This document shows positions 62,052-64,000 of a stretch of 64,000 nucleotides of DNA, piece by piece (positions within the stretch are counted from its first letter, which is position 1; each line of letters opens with the position of its first letter). The stretch is taken from the NCBI GenBank assembly GCA_963931435.1, contig OZ007012.1, forward strand, positions 806,001 to 870,000, given 5' to 3'. The notes under the pieces were generated by a model. That model did not search any database and had not been told where the DNA came from. It was given only the letters and a program-made list of their open reading frames with translations. The translations under genes were made by a program, and so were the position numbers. The stretch comes from Coprousia sp963931435. Its GTDB lineage: Bacteria; Actinomycetota; Coriobacteriia; Coriobacteriales; Coriobacteriaceae.

Positions 62052-63101
62052 CTAGTACACCATCCCCATGGCCTCGCGCACCTCGGCGAGCGTGGCCTCG
62101 GCGATCTCGTTGGCACGGCGGTTGCCCTCGGCCAGAACGTCCTTCACGTAGCCGAGATCGTTCTCGAAGGCGTGCCGGCGCTCGCGGATAGGCGCGAAGT
62201 AGCCGTTCACGACCTCGGTCACGTAGGCCTTGAGCGCTCCGGAGCCGCCCATGCCGATCTCGGCGGCGATCTCGGTCTCGGTGCGCCCCGTGCAGATGGC
62301 GGCGGTGGAGAGCAGGCCCGAGACGCCGGGACGCCCTTCGGGATCGAAGGTGATCATGCGCTCGGAGTCGGTCTTGCTCTTCTTGATGCGCTTGGCCGTC
62401 TCCTCGGCGGTCATCGAGATGGAGATGGCGTTGCCGTAGGACTTGCTCATCTTGCGGCCGTCGAGCCCGGGCAGCAGCGGGGTCGAGGAGAGCAGGGCGT
62501 CCACCTCGGGGAATACCTTGCCGTAGCGGTTGTTGAAGCGTCGCGCGATGAGGCGCGTGAGCTCGATGTGCGGCAGCTGGTCGCGACCCACCGGCACCAC
62601 GTTGCCCTTGCAGAACAGGATGTCGCACGCCTGGTGCACCGGGTAGGTGAGCAGAAGCCCTGTGAGCTCGTGGCCCGAGGCCTCCATCTCGGCCTTGACC
62701 GTGGGGTTGCGCTGGAGTTCGGCCTCGGAGACGAGCGAGAGGAAGGGCAGCATGAGCTGGTTGCAGGCCGGCACCGCGGAGTGCGCGTAGATCATGGTCT
62801 TCGCCGGATCGATTCCGCAGGCCAGGTAGTCCATGACCATGTTGTAGACGTTGTCCTGGATGTGCTCGGTGGTGTCGCGGTCGGTGATGACCTGGTAGTC
62901 GGCGATGAGGATCGCGGTGTTGACGCCCAGGTCTTGCAGCTCCACGCGCCCCTTGAGGGTGCCGAAGTAGTGGCCCAGGTGCAGCCGCCCCGTGGGACGG
63001 TCGCCGGTGAGCATGCGGTAGTTCTCGGGGTGCTGAGGCAGGTCGGCAGCGATCTCCTCGCTGCGGCGCAGGGCGGTCTCGTAGCTGCGTTCGTTGGGCA
63101 T
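62052..63101 (-). CDS. trpS: Tryptophan-tRNA ligase
   Basis: A 349-residue class I tRNA synthetase charging tRNA-Trp. The HIGH-like motif is GRLHLGHYFG and the KMSKS loop is DGRKMSKSYGN. The start follows GGGAGGAAGCC. The HAD gene begins one base behind its stop. No T-box leader was recognised upstream. Confidence 0.95.
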   Translation of the reverse strand: MPNERSYETALRRSEEIAADLPQHPENYRMLTGDRPTGRLHLGHYFGTLKGRVELQDLGVNTAILIADYQVITDRDTTEHIQDNVYNMVMDYLACGIDPAKTMIYAHSAVPACNQLMLPFLSLVSEAELQRNPTVKAEMEASGHELTGLLLTYPVHQACDILFCKGNVVPVGRDQLPHIELTRLIARRFNNRYGKVFPEVDALLSSTPLLPGLDGRKMSKSYGNAISISMTAEETAKRIKKSKTDSERMITFDPEGRPGVSGLLSTAAICTGRTETEIAAEIGMGGSGALKAYVTEVVNGYFAPIRERRHAFENDLGYVKDVLAEGNRRANEIAEATLAEVREAMGMVY

Positions 63102-63249
63102 GGCTTCCTCCCGGAGTGGCGCGCCGCGCGGGCGCGGGTATGCGGCGGATGGGTGCCGGCGCGTCGCCGGCGCAGCCCATTGTAGCAGCTCGCCCGGGCG
63201 CGTGCCGGGGTGCGGATACGCGCTTCAGCACCGAGCGAGCAGGCGGTGG

Positions 63250-63396
63250 AAAAAAAACTCCGCATTTCAGCACGCAGTGCGCGGATCGCTGAGTAGAACC
63301 CGGTTTGGGGGGCGACAAAACCGCAGGATTGGCTCGGCCAAAACGGGAGTCTACTCGCCCGACCGGTGTTTGCGTGCTGAAATGCGATAGTTTTTT
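63250..63396. ncRNA. Structured 147-nt element with nested stems and outward A/T runs
   Basis: The outer arms CGCATTTCAGCACGCA (63261-63276) and TGCGTGCTGAAATGCG (63371-63386) are a perfect 16-bp inverted repeat. Inside lie GAGTAGA/TCTACTC (63291-63297, 63350-63356), CGGTTT/AAACCG (63301-63306, 63318-63323) and TTGGC/GCCAA (63329-63341). A8 precedes the left arm and T6 follows the right arm. In either direction the fold ends in a terminator-like T-run. It lies between trpS and the WecA-like gene. Confidence 0.75.
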
Positions 63397-63480
63397 CGCG
63401 TCTCGTGCGGAAAAGAAACCCCTGCGGGAGGATGTCTCTGCGGGAGGAGGCCCGCATGGCGCGCCCTGGCACGCACCGCC

Positions 63481-64000
63481 TCACTTGCGGTCGCGGAGGT
63501 GCTCCTGGATGCGCCGGATCTCCTCCCGGTGCTCCTCGCGCCGCTCGGCGCGCTCGGCCTCCTCGGCCTGCTCGGCTTCGGTGAAGGCGGGATCCTCGGG
63601 TGATACGAGCTCGTCGCGGTGCGTCTTGGGGTTGTAGTGGTGGCGCAGCACCGGCTCGAAAAGGTGCAGGCGCACCGCGAAGGCCGCCGAGCACGCGAAC
63701 AGGACGACGAAGATGGCGATGCGCGCCTCGACGCCCACCTGGTTGATGGTCATAGCGCCGATGGAGAGCAGGATGCACCAGGCGTAGATCATGAGGACGG
63801 CCTGGCGCTGGTCGTAGCCCTCCTGGATGAGGCGGTGCTGGATATGGCCCTTGTCCGCCTGGCCGATGCTCACGTGCGCGCGGAAGCGGCGCACGATGGC
63901 GGCGAACGTGTCGATGATGGGCACGCCTGCCACGATGAGCGGGATCACGAGGGTGGTGAGCGCGGCGGTGCGGCTCACCGAGAGCAGCGACACGGTGCCC
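63481..64000 (-). CDS. WecA/TagO-type glycosyl-1-phosphate transferase (partial, 3' end)
   Basis: The right edge of the window cuts this gene; the visible 173 residues are the C-terminal end. Several helices appear (TTLVIPLIVAGVPIIDT, then LMIYAWCILLSIGAMTI). The conserved HIQHRL motif (GHIQHRLIQEG) and the D of PIIDT mark the MraY/WecA family. It transfers a sugar phosphate to undecaprenyl phosphate, starting a wall polymer or antigen. The last 45 residues are a charged Glu/Arg tail (EEAERAERREEHREE), an unusual extension for this family. It relates to the flippase and O-acyltransferase nearby. Confidence 0.85.
   Translation of the reverse strand, partial: GTVSLLSVSRTAALTTLVIPLIVAGVPIIDTFAAIVRRFRAHVSIGQADKGHIQHRLIQEGYDQRQAVLMIYAWCILLSIGAMTINQVGVEARIAIFVVLFACSAAFAVRLHLFEPVLRHHYNPKTHRDELVSPEDPAFTEAEQAEEAERAERREEHREEIRRIQEHLRDRK

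Overview
This is a high-G+C bacterial chromosome segment. Gene content fits a gut-dwelling coriobacterium, most likely Collinsella or a close relative. Pointers are a bile salt hydrolase next to an MFS carrier, many small XRE/AraC/TetR regulators with ABC exporters, an sn-glycerol-3-phosphate-type ABC importer, wall-polymer genes, and dispersed GGGACGGG repeat hairpins. I recognised the organism from gene content only; no rRNA or tRNA gene is visible.

Layout. Positions 1-12,800 are accessory: regulators, a GH2 glycosidase, an ABC-F ATPase, an ECF sigma factor with a DUF4179 partner, and several broken genes (ABC permease stub, ribosome-protection-factor tail, universal stress protein, sugar acetyltransferase). 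Positions 12,800-17,720 hold an AraC-controlled pair of ABC exporter-fold subunits followed by a ferrochelatase, an apparent iron/porphyrin unit. Positions 17,720-22,520 carry an AbiE remnant, a second copy of the esterase seen at 1,349, and an ECF sigma/membrane protein/ABC exporter operon. Positions 22,520-31,700 are regulators, small enzymes, a graveyard of gene fragments, an intact IS110-type element, and a TetR/methyltransferase pair with matching operators. Positions 31,800-34,700 are the bile-salt unit. From 34,900 to the end the segment is more core-like: a giant FtsX-type permease, a condensation-fold acyltransferase, DAHP synthase, an OafA-like O-acyltransferase, an exonuclease, a metal exporter, ugp-type transport, the serC-serA-DUF1015 operon, a flippase, trpS, and a WecA/TagO-type transferase running off the end.

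Beyond genes, the window holds several structured non-coding features. (1) Ten copies of a short hairpin share the loop GGGAC(G/A)GG and have unrelated but mutually complementary stems; they often lie just behind stop codons or at gene breakpoints. (2) Six copies of a GGGTTCAC(T/C)ACC motif lie three in each orientation on a roughly 37-bp pitch between convergent genes. (3) A roughly 147-nt nested-stem element is bounded by A8 and T6 runs. (4) A promoter with a 20-bp perfect palindrome is followed about 100 nt later by a strong terminator, with no recognisable protein gene between. These four are the best candidates for something not yet described.

The left part shows repeated gene decay and reshuffling, including two diverged esterase/ABC-permease blocks, one reduced by an internal deletion. 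All coordinates of degraded genes are approximate.
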